In this document: one piece after another, positions 33,425 to 43,591 of the stretch
Layout: the number at the start of each line of letters is the position of its first letter
Position numbering within the stretch: the first letter of the stretch is position 1
Assembly: GCF_003096095.1 (NCBI RefSeq)
Contig: NZ_CP015453.1
Coordinates: 558,001 to 622,000 of the forward strand
Origin: Dietzia psychralcaliphila
GTDB lineage: Bacteria > Actinomycetota > Actinomycetes > Mycobacteriales > Mycobacteriaceae
Reading direction: 5' to 3'
DNA: 64,000 nucleotides
The notes under the pieces: generated by a model
The model's database searches: none
Told to the model about the DNA's origin: nothing
Seen by the model: the letters and a program-made list of their open reading frames with translations, nothing else
Position numbers and translations under genes: made by a program

Positions 33425-35365
33425 ATGCCGTCCCTGACCGACCCCCAGCTGACAGCCCACGACCCCGCGAGTGCCGGGTCGCGACGGCGGGACCCGGGTG
33501 AGGTGGCCCGCCCGGCGCCCCGCGTGGTGGCGGCGTGCGCGCTGATCGTCGTGGTGTTCACCGCGATCCGCACCTGGGTGGCGGCCGCGGGCTGGTTCTA
33601 CTGGGACGACCTGATCCTGCACGGGAAGGCCGCCGCGCACCGCTTCCCGGACCCGGGATTCCTGCTCGCGGACCACGACGGCCACCTGATGCCCGGAGGG
33701 ATGGCCCTGGCATGGGTCGCGGCGCATGTGGCCCCGCTCGACTTCCGTCTGCCGCTGGTGCAGATCGCGGTGCTCCAGCTGATCGCGGGTGCCGCGCTCG
33801 CCCGGATGCTGTGGGTGCTGCTGCGGGGTCGGCCGGTCCTGCTTGTCCCCCTGGTCCTGGCGCTGGCGATCCCGCTGGGGTTGCCCGCGGCCACCTGGTG
33901 GGCGTCGGCCGTCAACTCGTTGCCGATGGCCGCGGCCATGGCCTGGGCGGTGGCCTCGACGATCCGGCTGGCCGAGACGGGGCGCCGCCGGAACGCGGTG
34001 GGCGCGGTCCTGGCCACCGCGGTCGGCCTGCTGTTCGTGGAGAAGGCGGTCCTCGTTCCGGTGGTGGCGGCCGCGGTGCTGTGGTGCTGGTGGTGGACCG
34101 GACGGTCCGAGCGGGGCCATGACCGGGGCCAGCACAGCGACCACCACGACGACGAGGTGGGCTCCCGCGAACCTCTCGGCGCCGCCGCGCCGACCTGGAC
34201 TGCGGTGTGGCGCTCCACCCGGTGGATGTGGGCGGGCCAGGCGGTGCTGCTGGTGGGATGGGCGGCAGTCTTCGCGTCGACGGTGGGGAGGGCCGGCGGG
34301 GGGGAGGTCGACAGTGACTCCGACGGGCCGGGTCCGGGTCTCTGGGCGTTGATCGACAAGACCTACCGACTGGCGGTGGGGCCGACGCTGGCGGGCGGCC
34401 CGTGGCGGTGGGAGCGCTGGCACCCGGGGCCGCCGATTGCCGAGCCGCCCGCTCTCGCGGTGGTGGCCGGGGCCCTGCTGTGTGCGTCGGTGCTCGCGTG
34501 GTCACTGCTGACCCGCGAGCGTACGGGTCCGGCGTGGGCGTTCGCGGCGGTGTACCCGCTGGCGTCCGTCCTCATGGTGGCGGTGGGCCGCTTCGGGCCG
34601 GACACCGCTGCCGAGATCGTGCAGACGCTCCGCTATCACGCCGACTCGGCGATCGTCTTGGCCGCCGTGCTGGCGATGGCGCTGGCCGCACCCCGGCGCG
34701 ACGGACCGCTCCCGCGCGCCGCCGCCCGGTGGGAGGGGTGGGCACTGGCGGGGCTGGTCGTGGTGGTGGTCTCGTCGTCGTCGATCTCCACGGCGACCTA
34801 CCGCGAGGTCTGGGCCGAACAACCCTCCCGCGACTACGTCCTGCCCCTGGTGGACGCGCTCCGCGCGCGCGACGCGCCGATGCTGCAGGCGGACGTACCG
34901 CCTGAGGTCCTGTTGCCCGTCACAGCGCCGGCACACCGGCTGGCCTCCGTCCTCGCCGGGGTGCCCGGGTTGCCACCGATCGGATCGTGGACGACAGAAC
35001 CGGTGGTGGTGGACGCGGCCGGTCGGCTGCACCCGGCCGACGTGGTCCCCGGTCGGACCCTCGGCCAGGGGCCGGAGCCAGGGTGCGGACACCGGATCGA
35101 CGCCGGAGGGACGCGGATCGGGCTGGACGGGCCACTGCTGGGTCGCGACTGGGTGCTGCGTGTGAACTACCTGGCCGCCCGCGATGGCACCGTCGAGGTG
35201 CGGCTGGACGAGGGCGACCGGGTCGAGGTGCCCGTGACGGCGGGGCTGGCGACGGTGTTCGTGCGCGTCGAGGGCTCCGGTACCGGGGTCACCTTCACTC
35301 CCGGAGAGGGTCTCGGGGAGCTGTGCATCGGTAGCGGACCGGTCGGTGTGCTCGTGCCGCGCTGA
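33425..35365 (+). CDS. Polytopic membrane protein, GT-C-like, envelope glycan cluster
   Basis: A 646-residue protein with about ten predicted membrane segments. After TM1 comes GWFYWDDLILHGKAAAHRFP, an acidic first loop of the sort that holds the catalytic Asp in GT-C glycosyltransferases, then LLADHDGHLMPGGMALAW. The C-terminal 180 residues are soluble and beta-rich, possibly carbohydrate-binding. The large His/Asp-rich loop near residue 235 (GHDRGQHSDHHDD) could bind metal. It probably transfers or modifies a cell-wall sugar from a polyprenyl donor; the specific reaction is not known. Confidence 0.65.
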   Translation: MPSLTDPQLTAHDPASAGSRRRDPGEVARPAPRVVAACALIVVVFTAIRTWVAAAGWFYWDDLILHGKAAAHRFPDPGFLLADHDGHLMPGGMALAWVAAHVAPLDFRLPLVQIAVLQLIAGAALARMLWVLLRGRPVLLVPLVLALAIPLGLPAATWWASAVNSLPMAAAMAWAVASTIRLAETGRRRNAVGAVLATAVGLLFVEKAVLVPVVAAAVLWCWWWTGRSERGHDRGQHSDHHDDEVGSREPLGAAAPTWTAVWRSTRWMWAGQAVLLVGWAAVFASTVGRAGGGEVDSDSDGPGPGLWALIDKTYRLAVGPTLAGGPWRWERWHPGPPIAEPPALAVVAGALLCASVLAWSLLTRERTGPAWAFAAVYPLASVLMVAVGRFGPDTAAEIVQTLRYHADSAIVLAAVLAMALAAPRRDGPLPRAAARWEGWALAGLVVVVVSSSSISTATYREVWAEQPSRDYVLPLVDALRARDAPMLQADVPPEVLLPVTAPAHRLASVLAGVPGLPPIGSWTTEPVVVDAAGRLHPADVVPGRTLGQGPEPGCGHRIDAGGTRIGLDGPLLGRDWVLRVNYLAARDGTVEVRLDEGDRVEVPVTAGLATVFVRVEGSGTGVTFTPGEGLGELCIGSGPVGVLVPR

Positions 35366-35442
35366 GGTCCGCGGGGCGGGTGGACCATAATGGGCTGATC
35401 GGATGAGGACGACAGGGACGGAGGCAGGTCATCGACATCGCG

Positions 35443-37545
35443 ATGGTCATGCTGACCCTCACCGCACTCCTCGTGGTCCCCGGGCTGATCGTGGGACTGG
35501 CCGCACAGCTACCCCTCCGGCTGGCGGTGGGCACGTCGATCCCGGTGTCCGCGGGAATCGTCACGATCGCCACCTATGCGTACGGCCGGTCGGGTGTGCC
35601 CTGGTCCCTGGGCGGGTATGCGGTCGCCACGGCGATCACCACGGTGGTGGTGGGTCTGGTCGGTCTGTTCATCTCGGGTTCGGTCTGGATGTGGCGACGA
35701 CGGAGACGTCGGACGGGCCGGACTGTCCATCCGGCCGCGCCCCCGGGCCGTCGACACTCCCGGTGGTGGCTGCTGCCGGCCGCGTCGGTCCTGGTGAGCG
35801 CGTGGCTGATCGGGCAGATGATCATCACCGAGCTCTCGGCCACCCCGGACGGCACGGCGAACATCTTCCAGGGTTGGGACGCCCACTGGCACGCCAACTA
35901 CATCCAGTTCATTCACCAGACGGGCCTGGCATCGCCCGACCAGGCGGGTGAGCTGCGGTACCCCGAGAACGGGGCCACCCTCTACTACCCGAGCACCTGG
36001 CACGCCATCGCCGCCCTGGTCATGGGGCTGCGGGGGATAGGGGCGGTCGAGACCTACAACCTCGTGCAGATCGGCACCATGGCGGTGGCGTTCCCGCTCG
36101 GTGTGGCCGCACTGACCTGGCTCATCACGCACCGCCGGTTCTCGCGGCCGGCCGTCGCCACCTCGGCGGCCGTGGCCGCGATGGCCACCCCGCTGTTCCC
36201 CGGACTGCCCTTCGTCGAGGTCATGGTGGCCGCGACCCCGTCCGGGGTGGCCAACGGACTGGCGGGCCTGGTGGCCGCGGTGGTGGTGGCCGCGCTGGCC
36301 GACCGCCGCCTCGTGCCCGCCGCCGCGCTCGGACTGGTCGGCATCAGCGGTGTGCACCCGTCGGCGATGGTCACCGCCGGGGTCATCGTGCTGTTCTGGT
36401 GGTTGTTCGAGGGGCTGTGGCGGCCTGTCAGGGGGCGCCTGCGTGACTTCCTCGTCCTGGCCGGGATCGGCCTCGCGGGGGTGCTCACACTGCTGCCGCA
36501 GATCCTCACCGTCTCCGAGGACGCTGACGAGATCTCGGCCTTCGAGTTCGAGATCGACGCCGACCGGGCAGCCGTCTGGGGAAGGGCCCTCACCCTCCAG
36601 GTGCGGCACGTGCAGGACTGGGGCGTGCGCTGGGTACTGCTGGCCCTCGCGGTCCTGGGCGTGATCATCCTGCTCCGCCGACTGGTGCTGTGGCCGATCC
36701 TGCTGTGGGGCGGACTGCTGGTGGTGTGCGTCAACTCGATGAGCACGTTCGGTAACTGGACCGGCGGCGTGCTCCGCGGGATCGGGAGCATCTACTACAA
36801 CGACCCGCGCCGGATCGGGGTGATCCTGGCGATCGTCGTGGCGGCCGCGGTCGGTGTGGGCGTGGGGGTGACGGTCCAGGCACTGGCGGGCTGGTTGGCG
36901 CGGCTGATCGACCCGATCACCGACCCGCGCGGGACCGGAGCGGCGGGCCTTCGGGTCGCGGTCGCACTGGCCGCGCTGGTGGCCACCGGGTCGTGGGTCG
37001 TCCAGGCCTCGCCCGAGTACGCCGTGGCGGCGGGCGCGAACCAGCGCGCGGGTCGGATGGTCGACAGTCACGATCTGCGGGCCTTCGAGTGGCTCTCCGA
37101 GCAACCGCAGGCGTACTCGGGCCTGATCTACACCAACCCCGACGAGGGGTCGGGATGGATGTACGCCACCCATGGACTGCCCTCTACCGCGCGCCACTAC
37201 CTGCAATCGGGTTCGACCGCTCCGCTCACGACCACCCTGTTCTTCAGCATGGACCGGGCCGGGACCGACCCGCGTGTCGACGCCGCGCTCGACCAGCTCG
37301 GCGTGACCTACGTGTACGTCAGCCCGCCCAACTACTGGGGCTTCCAGAAACCCAACGAGCACCTGCTCCGGCTCGACCAGGCCCCTGGCCTGGTCAAGGT
37401 CTACTCGGACTCGCAGGTGCGGATCTTCGCCGTCCGGGCCGCCTTCACCGAGGGGGAGATCGCACAGATACTCGCCGACTCGCCCTTCCCACCGGACAGG
37501 CGTACGCCGCTGACACGCGCCTCCGCGCTGTACGGCGGGGAGTGA
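35443..37545 (+). CDS. DUF6541-type polytopic membrane protein, GT-C-like (Rv3635-region homologue)
   Basis: A 700-residue protein with about 12-13 predicted membrane segments. The first large loop contains NIFQGWDAHWHANYIQFIHQ, an acidic/aromatic loop like GT-C active sites, followed by LRYPENGATLYYPSTWHAIAA. The C-terminal domain (about 530-700) is extracytoplasmic. It lies directly upstream of the epimerase, as the 13-TM protein Rv3635 lies beside galE1. Start ATG 35443 is chosen for want of an alternative; the nearest GGAGG is 18 bases upstream, which is unusually far. Confidence 0.7.
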   Translation: MVMLTLTALLVVPGLIVGLAAQLPLRLAVGTSIPVSAGIVTIATYAYGRSGVPWSLGGYAVATAITTVVVGLVGLFISGSVWMWRRRRRRTGRTVHPAAPPGRRHSRWWLLPAASVLVSAWLIGQMIITELSATPDGTANIFQGWDAHWHANYIQFIHQTGLASPDQAGELRYPENGATLYYPSTWHAIAALVMGLRGIGAVETYNLVQIGTMAVAFPLGVAALTWLITHRRFSRPAVATSAAVAAMATPLFPGLPFVEVMVAATPSGVANGLAGLVAAVVVAALADRRLVPAAALGLVGISGVHPSAMVTAGVIVLFWWLFEGLWRPVRGRLRDFLVLAGIGLAGVLTLLPQILTVSEDADEISAFEFEIDADRAAVWGRALTLQVRHVQDWGVRWVLLALAVLGVIILLRRLVLWPILLWGGLLVVCVNSMSTFGNWTGGVLRGIGSIYYNDPRRIGVILAIVVAAAVGVGVGVTVQALAGWLARLIDPITDPRGTGAAGLRVAVALAALVATGSWVVQASPEYAVAAGANQRAGRMVDSHDLRAFEWLSEQPQAYSGLIYTNPDEGSGWMYATHGLPSTARHYLQSGSTAPLTTTLFFSMDRAGTDPRVDAALDQLGVTYVYVSPPNYWGFQKPNEHLLRLDQAPGLVKVYSDSQVRIFAVRAAFTEGEIAQILADSPFPPDRRTPLTRASALYGGE

Positions 37546-37634
37546 CCGACTCCCGCCGGGCCGGGTCGTATCCTTGGGGCTGTCGTCCGACAGGGCGCCG
37601 CGGTGGAGTCGCCGCACACCGGGAGGGGATCTGA

Positions 37635-38573
<939 letters not shown>

Positions 38574-38621
38574 GTCGCGGCACGTGGGCCCAGCGCTCCG
38601 GCCCACACACGGGTGTAGGTG

Positions 38622-39311
38622 TCAGCCCGCGTCGTCCGCGTTCGCCTGACCCTCGTCCGCTACTCCGGTCCCGGCTCCGGTTCTGACGTCCGCTGCGGGT
38701 GCCTGCTGCGCCACGTTCGGCTGCGGCAGGAACGGGCGCACCAGGTCGATGAGTCCCGGGAGGACACCCCCCGGCGCGGGGCGGGGCTCGACCGGCTGGG
38801 TGATCTCCTGTTCCGAGGGCTCCCCGGTGGCATCCCCGGTGGGTTCGGCGGCGGCGCCGTCGCCGGTTGTGGCCGGCGTCGCCGGGGTCGACACCCGGGG
38901 CTGCGCCGGTGACTGGACGGACGGCTGCGGGGCGGTGGCCGCGAGGGTCGCCGCCGGTGGGGGAACTGCCTGACGGGGCACGGCGACCTCGGTCGGCACG
39001 ATCGCGGCGGGGGCCGCGGCCTCCACCTCGGCCGGCTCCGGAGGCTCGGGGCTCTCGGTGGGGTTCCCGGTCGATTCGGGTGTGCTGCTGCCGGTGGACC
39101 GCTCGGAGCTGGACGCGGCGACGGGCTCCGGCGCGGCGTGGGCGGTCTGAGCGGTGTTGACCTGCTGACGCGCCCGCTCGACCGCCTGTTCGCTGCGGTG
39201 CGAGTCGTACCAGAGGCCGGTTGAGATCAGGCCGACGGACACCACGCCCACAGCGCCCATCCCCAGAGCGGTGATCGAGGGGCGGGTGAAACGGGTGTCA
39301 CGTGGAGCCAT
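38622..39311 (-). CDS. Single-pass membrane protein with Pro/Ala/Ser-rich exterior
   Basis: A 229-residue protein I do not recognise. Residues 14-33 (ALGMGAVGVVSVGLISTGLW) are a membrane segment after a short basic N-terminus; the rest is low-complexity Pro/Ala/Glu/Thr-rich, as in wall-spanning linkers, with a short hydrophobic patch GVLPGLIDLVRPFLPQP near residue 185-200. It follows the DUF1023-like operon in the same direction by 11 bases and may belong to it. Confidence 0.6.
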   Translation of the reverse strand: MAPRDTRFTRPSITALGMGAVGVVSVGLISTGLWYDSHRSEQAVERARQQVNTAQTAHAAPEPVAASSSERSTGSSTPESTGNPTESPEPPEPAEVEAAAPAAIVPTEVAVPRQAVPPPAATLAATAPQPSVQSPAQPRVSTPATPATTGDGAAAEPTGDATGEPSEQEITQPVEPRPAPGGVLPGLIDLVRPFLPQPNVAQQAPAADVRTGAGTGVADEGQANADDAG

Positions 39312-39322
39312 GGGCCCCAGTA

Positions 39323-40993
39323 TCAGTCACCCCCGGTGCCCGGGACAACCCCGTGCCCCGCCGCGCGTGTCGACACCGGAACCGGGACAAGGCGTTCCGG
39401 GGACTCCCACAGGACCTCCGCGTCGCCGTACGGGTCGTCCGCCCGGTGGAGCCATAGTCCTCTGACATGACGCCACACGGTGGGCAGGACCCGCCCGTCG
39501 TCCCCCCGCCGGACGCGCGTGTGCCGGGCACGGATCTCGCGGTCGCGCCAGAGCGGCACCCGGCCACCGAGCATCACGGCGAGCATCGCGTCGAACGCGC
39601 CGCATCCGCGATAGAACACCCCGCCATGGCCGCGCGTGCCGTAGACGGGGGTGCCGTCGGCGAAGTACCCGGTGTCCAGGCGGACGGCACCGTCGCCGAG
39701 GTCGGAGGTGGACCAGCTCCGCCGCAGGCCTGACCTGACCTGCAACAGCTCCACCGGGTCCCCGGGGGCGGTGAACGAGAACCGTCGCACCGGGCCCGGG
39801 GAACGCCAGTCGGCCGGCCCGGACACGCCCACCCCGAGATCCGGGGACTCGGCGTAGATCACCCGGTCGGCGCGCAGTCCCCGCCGCTCCGCGGTCCCGA
39901 CGATCCGCCCGCCGTAGGAGTGGCCCACCACGGTCAGTGCGGCGCCCGGGCACTCGATCCCGATCACGCGGTCCACCTCGCGGCAGAACCGGACCAGCCG
40001 CGGAGCCATCGCCTCGGCGTAGCGCGGGTTACCGGCGTCGGCCATGATGTCCTGCGGGAACTCTCCGTCCAGGAAGGCCACCACGGCCACCCGGCCCCCG
40101 CCGGCCTCGACCAGGTCCACCGCGACGTCGGTGTTGACGTGGGACATGTCGAGGTTGGTGCCCGTGCCGGGGACGTAGACGGCGACCGCCTCGGTGCGAG
40201 GGCCCAGGTCGCCCACCACCTCGATCATCCGCCCTCCGCGGAGCGGGGAGAACGCCACGAACGACCGACGACGACGACCAGGGCCCCGCCGCGCCATGGT
40301 CTCCAGTCGCCCGATCCTGGGACTCCACGGTGTCCCGGCCAGTTGCTCACGGTGCAGCGCCCGGCGAACGGCGACGGCGTTCGCACGCGCCCGCACCGCC
40401 CACGGCACGCCGTAGGTCCCGCCGACGACCTCCGGCTCGGCCAGCGCGAGCAGGCGCCGGTCGGCGGTGCTCATGTGCTCGACGCCCGAGTACACCTCCT
40501 CGGGCGTGGCCCCGGCCCAGGCCGCGACGGTGGCCCGGGTGTCCAGGGTGGCCCGTGTATCGGGGGTGTCCCGTGTGCCGGGGGTGTCCCGGGTGTCTCG
40601 GGTGTCCAGGGCGCCGGCGCCCGAGCGCCCGGGCGGGCCCGTCCCGGCCATCCGGGCCATGTCGGTGAGCGTGTTGTCGACGGCCCGGTCCAATGACGCG
40701 CGCAGGCGGTCGCGGTCCGCGACGGGCGCCGGCTCCGGGCCGTCGAGGTCGGCCCAGATGTCCTCGGCGAGCTCGACGAGCCGGTACACGCCCGCCAGGA
40801 GTTCATCCACCCCCCTGGCCTCGCCGTCGATCGCGTCGGCAAGGGCGACCAGTGCGGGCGAGCGGGTCGGTGACGACGCGAGTGCGTCGCGCGCCGTGGT
40901 GAGCGCGTCCCGCGCCGCCACCAGCCGGGCCGCCAGCTCGAGCAGTCTCCGCACCTGCCCCGGTGGTGGGTTCTCCGGCAGAGCACCGGTCAT
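39323..40993 (-). CDS. DUF1023-type alpha/beta hydrolase
   Basis: A 556-residue protein. The C-terminal half is a DUF1023 alpha/beta hydrolase: VYVPGTGTNLDMSHVN, the nucleophile elbow TVVGHSYGGRIVG, and a downstream FTAPGDPVELL and GTRGHGGVFY supplying acid and histidine. The N-terminal 200 residues are helical, resembling the WXG100-like or helical prefix seen on such hydrolases, with a DTRDTRDTPGTRDTPDTRAT linker (about 128-147) built from DNA repeats. Its start overlaps the preceding small gene (ATGA), placing it in one operon with PpgS and DUF2304. The substrate is unknown. Confidence 0.75.
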   Translation of the reverse strand: MTGALPENPPPGQVRRLLELAARLVAARDALTTARDALASSPTRSPALVALADAIDGEARGVDELLAGVYRLVELAEDIWADLDGPEPAPVADRDRLRASLDRAVDNTLTDMARMAGTGPPGRSGAGALDTRDTRDTPGTRDTPDTRATLDTRATVAAWAGATPEEVYSGVEHMSTADRRLLALAEPEVVGGTYGVPWAVRARANAVAVRRALHREQLAGTPWSPRIGRLETMARRGPGRRRRSFVAFSPLRGGRMIEVVGDLGPRTEAVAVYVPGTGTNLDMSHVNTDVAVDLVEAGGGRVAVVAFLDGEFPQDIMADAGNPRYAEAMAPRLVRFCREVDRVIGIECPGAALTVVGHSYGGRIVGTAERRGLRADRVIYAESPDLGVGVSGPADWRSPGPVRRFSFTAPGDPVELLQVRSGLRRSWSTSDLGDGAVRLDTGYFADGTPVYGTRGHGGVFYRGCGAFDAMLAVMLGGRVPLWRDREIRARHTRVRRGDDGRVLPTVWRHVRGLWLHRADDPYGDAEVLWESPERLVPVPVSTRAAGHGVVPGTGGD

Positions 40994-41337
40994 CTGGGTC
41001 GCCGGTTCGGCTGGGTGTCGGCCAGTGCGCGCACCGCCTGCGCGGCCGACTCCTCCGACGCCGAGCCGTCCGCCAGTGACCGGGCGATCTCGTGCAGTCG
41101 GGCGACCCTGGCCACCGCGGGGGCCAGGAGGGTGCGCACCTCGTCGTCGTCGAGTCCGGGGCCGGTCGCGACGCCCCCGGCCGGGGCGCGCGGCGGTGGC
41201 GGGGGACTACCAGGGGCGGGGGTCGGGTCACGCGGGTCGAGGGCGGCGTCGAGACGCGTCCGCGCCAGTTCGAGCCGGTGCACGAGCCGGGCGGCCTCGC
41301 CGCGGACCTCCGCGTCGTGGTCCGGCCTCCCGGTCAC
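40990..41337 (-). CDS. Small helical protein coupled to the DUF1023 hydrolase
   Basis: A 115-residue protein of unknown function, two helical segments joined by a Pro-rich linker (GSPPPPPRAPAGG). No membrane segment. Start (GTG 41337) and stop overlap its neighbours by four bases each, so it is translated in a fixed ratio with them, as a small partner (ESX/WXG100-like geometry without the WXG motif) of the helical N-terminus of the next protein might be. That role is inference. Confidence 0.55.
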   Translation of the reverse strand: MTGRPDHDAEVRGEAARLVHRLELARTRLDAALDPRDPTPAPGSPPPPPRAPAGGVATGPGLDDDEVRTLLAPAVARVARLHEIARSLADGSASEESAAQAVRALADTQPNRRPR

Positions 41338-41723
41338 CGTCGCAGGCGGTCGTCGTCGTCCGCGGCGGGCGTCACCGCGGTCGCATCGGGTTGGTCCTCG
41401 GGCCGCACCGCGTTCTGCAGCGCGATCGACCGTGCCAGCCGGGCGTAGCGCATCTCCTGCTCGCGGAACCGCACATAAGTGGAGACGGTGACAAAGGCGA
41501 AGCCCATGACCAGCGCGTACAGCACCAGGTCGGTGCCGCGCTGAACGCCCAGCGCGTTGGCCACCACGGTGAGGTCGTCCGGGCGCATCACGGCGTAGAC
41601 CATGAACACCACGAACAGCACGAAGCCGATCTTGACGCCGGCCTTGGCCCGCGCCTTGCGGCGGTTGGCCAGGAAGAACGCCACCAGTGCGGCGCCGGCG
41701 AGCAGCAGGAGTGCCTTGATCAT
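41334..41723 (-). CDS. DUF2304 small membrane protein (PpgS partner, Rv3632-like)
   Basis: A 129-residue DUF2304 protein: MIKALLLLAGAALVAFFLA, then KIGFVLFVVFMVYAVMRPDDLTVVANALGVQRGTDLVLY and a conserved TYVRFREQEMRYARLARSIAL, which is the family signature. It has three membrane helices. In M. tuberculosis Rv3632 stimulates the polyprenyl-phosphate GalNAc synthase Rv3631. ATG 41723 overlaps the PpgS stop by four bases and excludes an unrelated upstream extension. Confidence 0.85.
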   Translation of the reverse strand: MIKALLLLAGAALVAFFLANRRKARAKAGVKIGFVLFVVFMVYAVMRPDDLTVVANALGVQRGTDLVLYALVMGFAFVTVSTYVRFREQEMRYARLARSIALQNAVRPEDQPDATAVTPAADDDDRLRR

Positions 41724-42487
41724 CGGGGCAGCCTCTTTCCCACGAGACCGTCGGAGAGGATGTTGATCCCGTTGAGCAGCGACTGCCCCTTCGACATGGA
41801 GTACTCGGTGTAGAGGATGTCGACGGGCTGCTCGGCCACGCGCCATCCGCGGCTGTCCATCAGCTCCACGAACTCGCTGGCGTGACTCATGCCGTTCATG
41901 CGCAGGTTGAGATCGTCCGCCACCCGCCGGTTGAACACCCGCAGTCCGTTGTGGGCGTCGGTCAGGCCGAGTCTCCGTGTGCGTGGACTGAGCATGACGA
42001 CGGTCTTCAGGACGACACGCTTGATCAGCGGGACCTGGTCGCCCTCGCGGCGTGGGCGACCGAAGCGGGTGCCCACCACGATGTCCACCGGCTCGGCGCG
42101 CAGTCGCTCGACCATCGCGAGCACGTCCTTGACCTGGTGCTGGCCGTCGGCGTCGAAGGTGACGAAGTAGCGGGCGCCGGGTTGCACGCGCGCGTACTCG
42201 ACGCCGGTCTGGATCGCGGCCCCCTGACCGAGGTTGACCGGGTGTCGGACCAGGTGTGCGCCCGCGCTGTGGATCGCCGCTGCCGATTCGTCGGCCGACC
42301 CGTCGTCCACCGCCACGATGTTCGGGAACGTCTCACGCGCGCTGCTGAGTACATCCTCGATCACGGTGCCCTCGTTGAAGCAGGGGACGACCAGCCAGAC
42401 GTCACGGTTGCGCACCGGGTCGCCCGGGCCCGTGTCGCCCCCGGCCGTCGCGCCGTGCCCTGGGAGTCGCTCACTGTTACTGCTCAT
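41720..42487 (-). CDS. ppgS: Polyprenyl-phosphate glycosyltransferase, PpgS/DPM1-like (Rv3631 homologue)
   Basis: A 255-residue GT2 enzyme of the dolichol-phosphate-mannose-synthase type: VVPCFNEGTVIEDVL, VDDGSADESAA, HPVNLGQGAAIQTG and the metal-binding FVTFDADGQHQVKD. Rv3631 transfers GalNAc from UDP-GalNAc to decaprenyl phosphate, supplying the galactosamine substituent of arabinogalactan. The following DUF2304 gene is its known partner. A TAGTAT element ends at 42497 just upstream on this strand, so the transcript may be leaderless or nearly so. Confidence 0.87.
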   Translation of the reverse strand: MSSNSERLPGHGATAGGDTGPGDPVRNRDVWLVVPCFNEGTVIEDVLSSARETFPNIVAVDDGSADESAAAIHSAGAHLVRHPVNLGQGAAIQTGVEYARVQPGARYFVTFDADGQHQVKDVLAMVERLRAEPVDIVVGTRFGRPRREGDQVPLIKRVVLKTVVMLSPRTRRLGLTDAHNGLRVFNRRVADDLNLRMNGMSHASEFVELMDSRGWRVAEQPVDILYTEYSMSKGQSLLNGINILSDGLVGKRLPR

Positions 42488-42496
42488 CGCCGGTCG

Positions 42497-42503
42497 ATAC
42501 TAT
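42497..42503. promoter_or_regulatory. Overlapping divergent -10 elements between ppgS and the GT2 gene
   Basis: The seven bases ATACTAT read as TACTAT on the plus strand and TAGTAT on the minus strand, both good -10 hexamers (TAnnnT). If used, plus transcripts would start near 42510 and minus transcripts near 42490, so polymerases would compete for the same DNA. Confidence 0.4.
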
Positions 42504-42549
42504 GCGATCGAACGGAAAACCCGGTGACGAGAAGGACGGCGGTTCCCCG

Positions 42550-43446
42550 ATGGCCATCGATGTGATGCTCCCCTACTACGGGGACGTCGGCCACTTCAAG
42601 AAGGCCGTGGACAGTGTCCTCGCCCAGAGCTACCGGGACTTCCGTCTCGTCGTGGTGGACGACGGGTACCCGGACCCGGAGCCGGCCCGCTACATGGGGG
42701 AGATCACGGCGCGCGACGAGCGGGTGACCTACGAGAAGAACGAGACCAATCTCGGCGCCAACGGCAACTACCGCAGGTGCCTGGGGATGGTCACCGCGCC
42801 GATCGTGGTGGTGATGGGTGCCGACGACGTCATGCTGCCCAACTACCTGCAAGTGGTGGCCGACGGGTTCGCGGCCGTTCCCGACGCCGCCGTGATGGAG
42901 GTGGGCGTCAACGTCATCGACGAGCACGGCGCCCCCGTGCGCCCCCTGTCGGACACGGTCAAGGCGTTCACCTCGCCCAAGGCCGACGGTCGCACCGTGC
43001 TGCACGGCGAGAAGCTCATGACCTCGCTCATGCACGGCAACTGGACCTACTTCCCGTCGCTGGCGTGGAATTCCGAGTGGATCCGCCGTATCGGGTTCCG
43101 CGAGGGGCTCGACGTGGTGCAGGACCTGGCGCTGCTGGTCGATGTGATCACCGCCGGTGGCCACATGGTCTACGACCCGACGCTCGCCTTCCTCTACCGC
43201 AGGCACTCCGCGTCCGATTCCTCGGTCCGGGCGCTCGACGGCCGCCGCTTCGACGAGGAGGCCCGGTTCTTCGCCGGCGAGGCCGACGCGTTCGCGGCCC
43301 GCGGGTGGAAGAACGCCGAACGGGCTACGCGCCTGCACCTGACGTCGCGGTTCAACGCGCTGTCGCTGCTGCCCTCCGCGGCCAGGGCGGGCAAGTTCGC
43401 CGAAGGCGGCAAGCGGTTGCTCGGCCACAGCTTCCGAAAGTTCTGA
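42550..43446 (+). CDS. GT2-family glycosyltransferase
   Basis: A 298-residue inverting glycosyltransferase with the standard opening AIDVMLPYYGDVGHFKKAVDSVLAQSYRDF, VVVDDGYPDPEP, NETNLGANGNYRRCLG and the DxD-like VMGADDVMLPNY. No membrane segment is predicted. It is divergent from ppgS in the arabinogalactan-related cluster. ATG 42550 is preferred over ATG 42502 because 42502 lies inside the proposed -10 element and would add a tail unlike GT2 proteins. Acceptor unknown. Confidence 0.8.
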   Translation: MAIDVMLPYYGDVGHFKKAVDSVLAQSYRDFRLVVVDDGYPDPEPARYMGEITARDERVTYEKNETNLGANGNYRRCLGMVTAPIVVVMGADDVMLPNYLQVVADGFAAVPDAAVMEVGVNVIDEHGAPVRPLSDTVKAFTSPKADGRTVLHGEKLMTSLMHGNWTYFPSLAWNSEWIRRIGFREGLDVVQDLALLVDVITAGGHMVYDPTLAFLYRRHSASDSSVRALDGRRFDEEARFFAGEADAFAARGWKNAERATRLHLTSRFNALSLLPSAARAGKFAEGGKRLLGHSFRKF

Positions 43447-43591
43447 CCCCGGCGGCTTCCGGCGGCCGCGTCGATCGCGGTCACCGCAACGTGGTCGTCG
43501 CTGCTGCGCCGGATCGGGCCCGGCGCAGCAGTGGGCACGACCAGAATTCGCGGAGAGCAGCTGGATAGCACCCGATGGGAGGAGGACCCAC

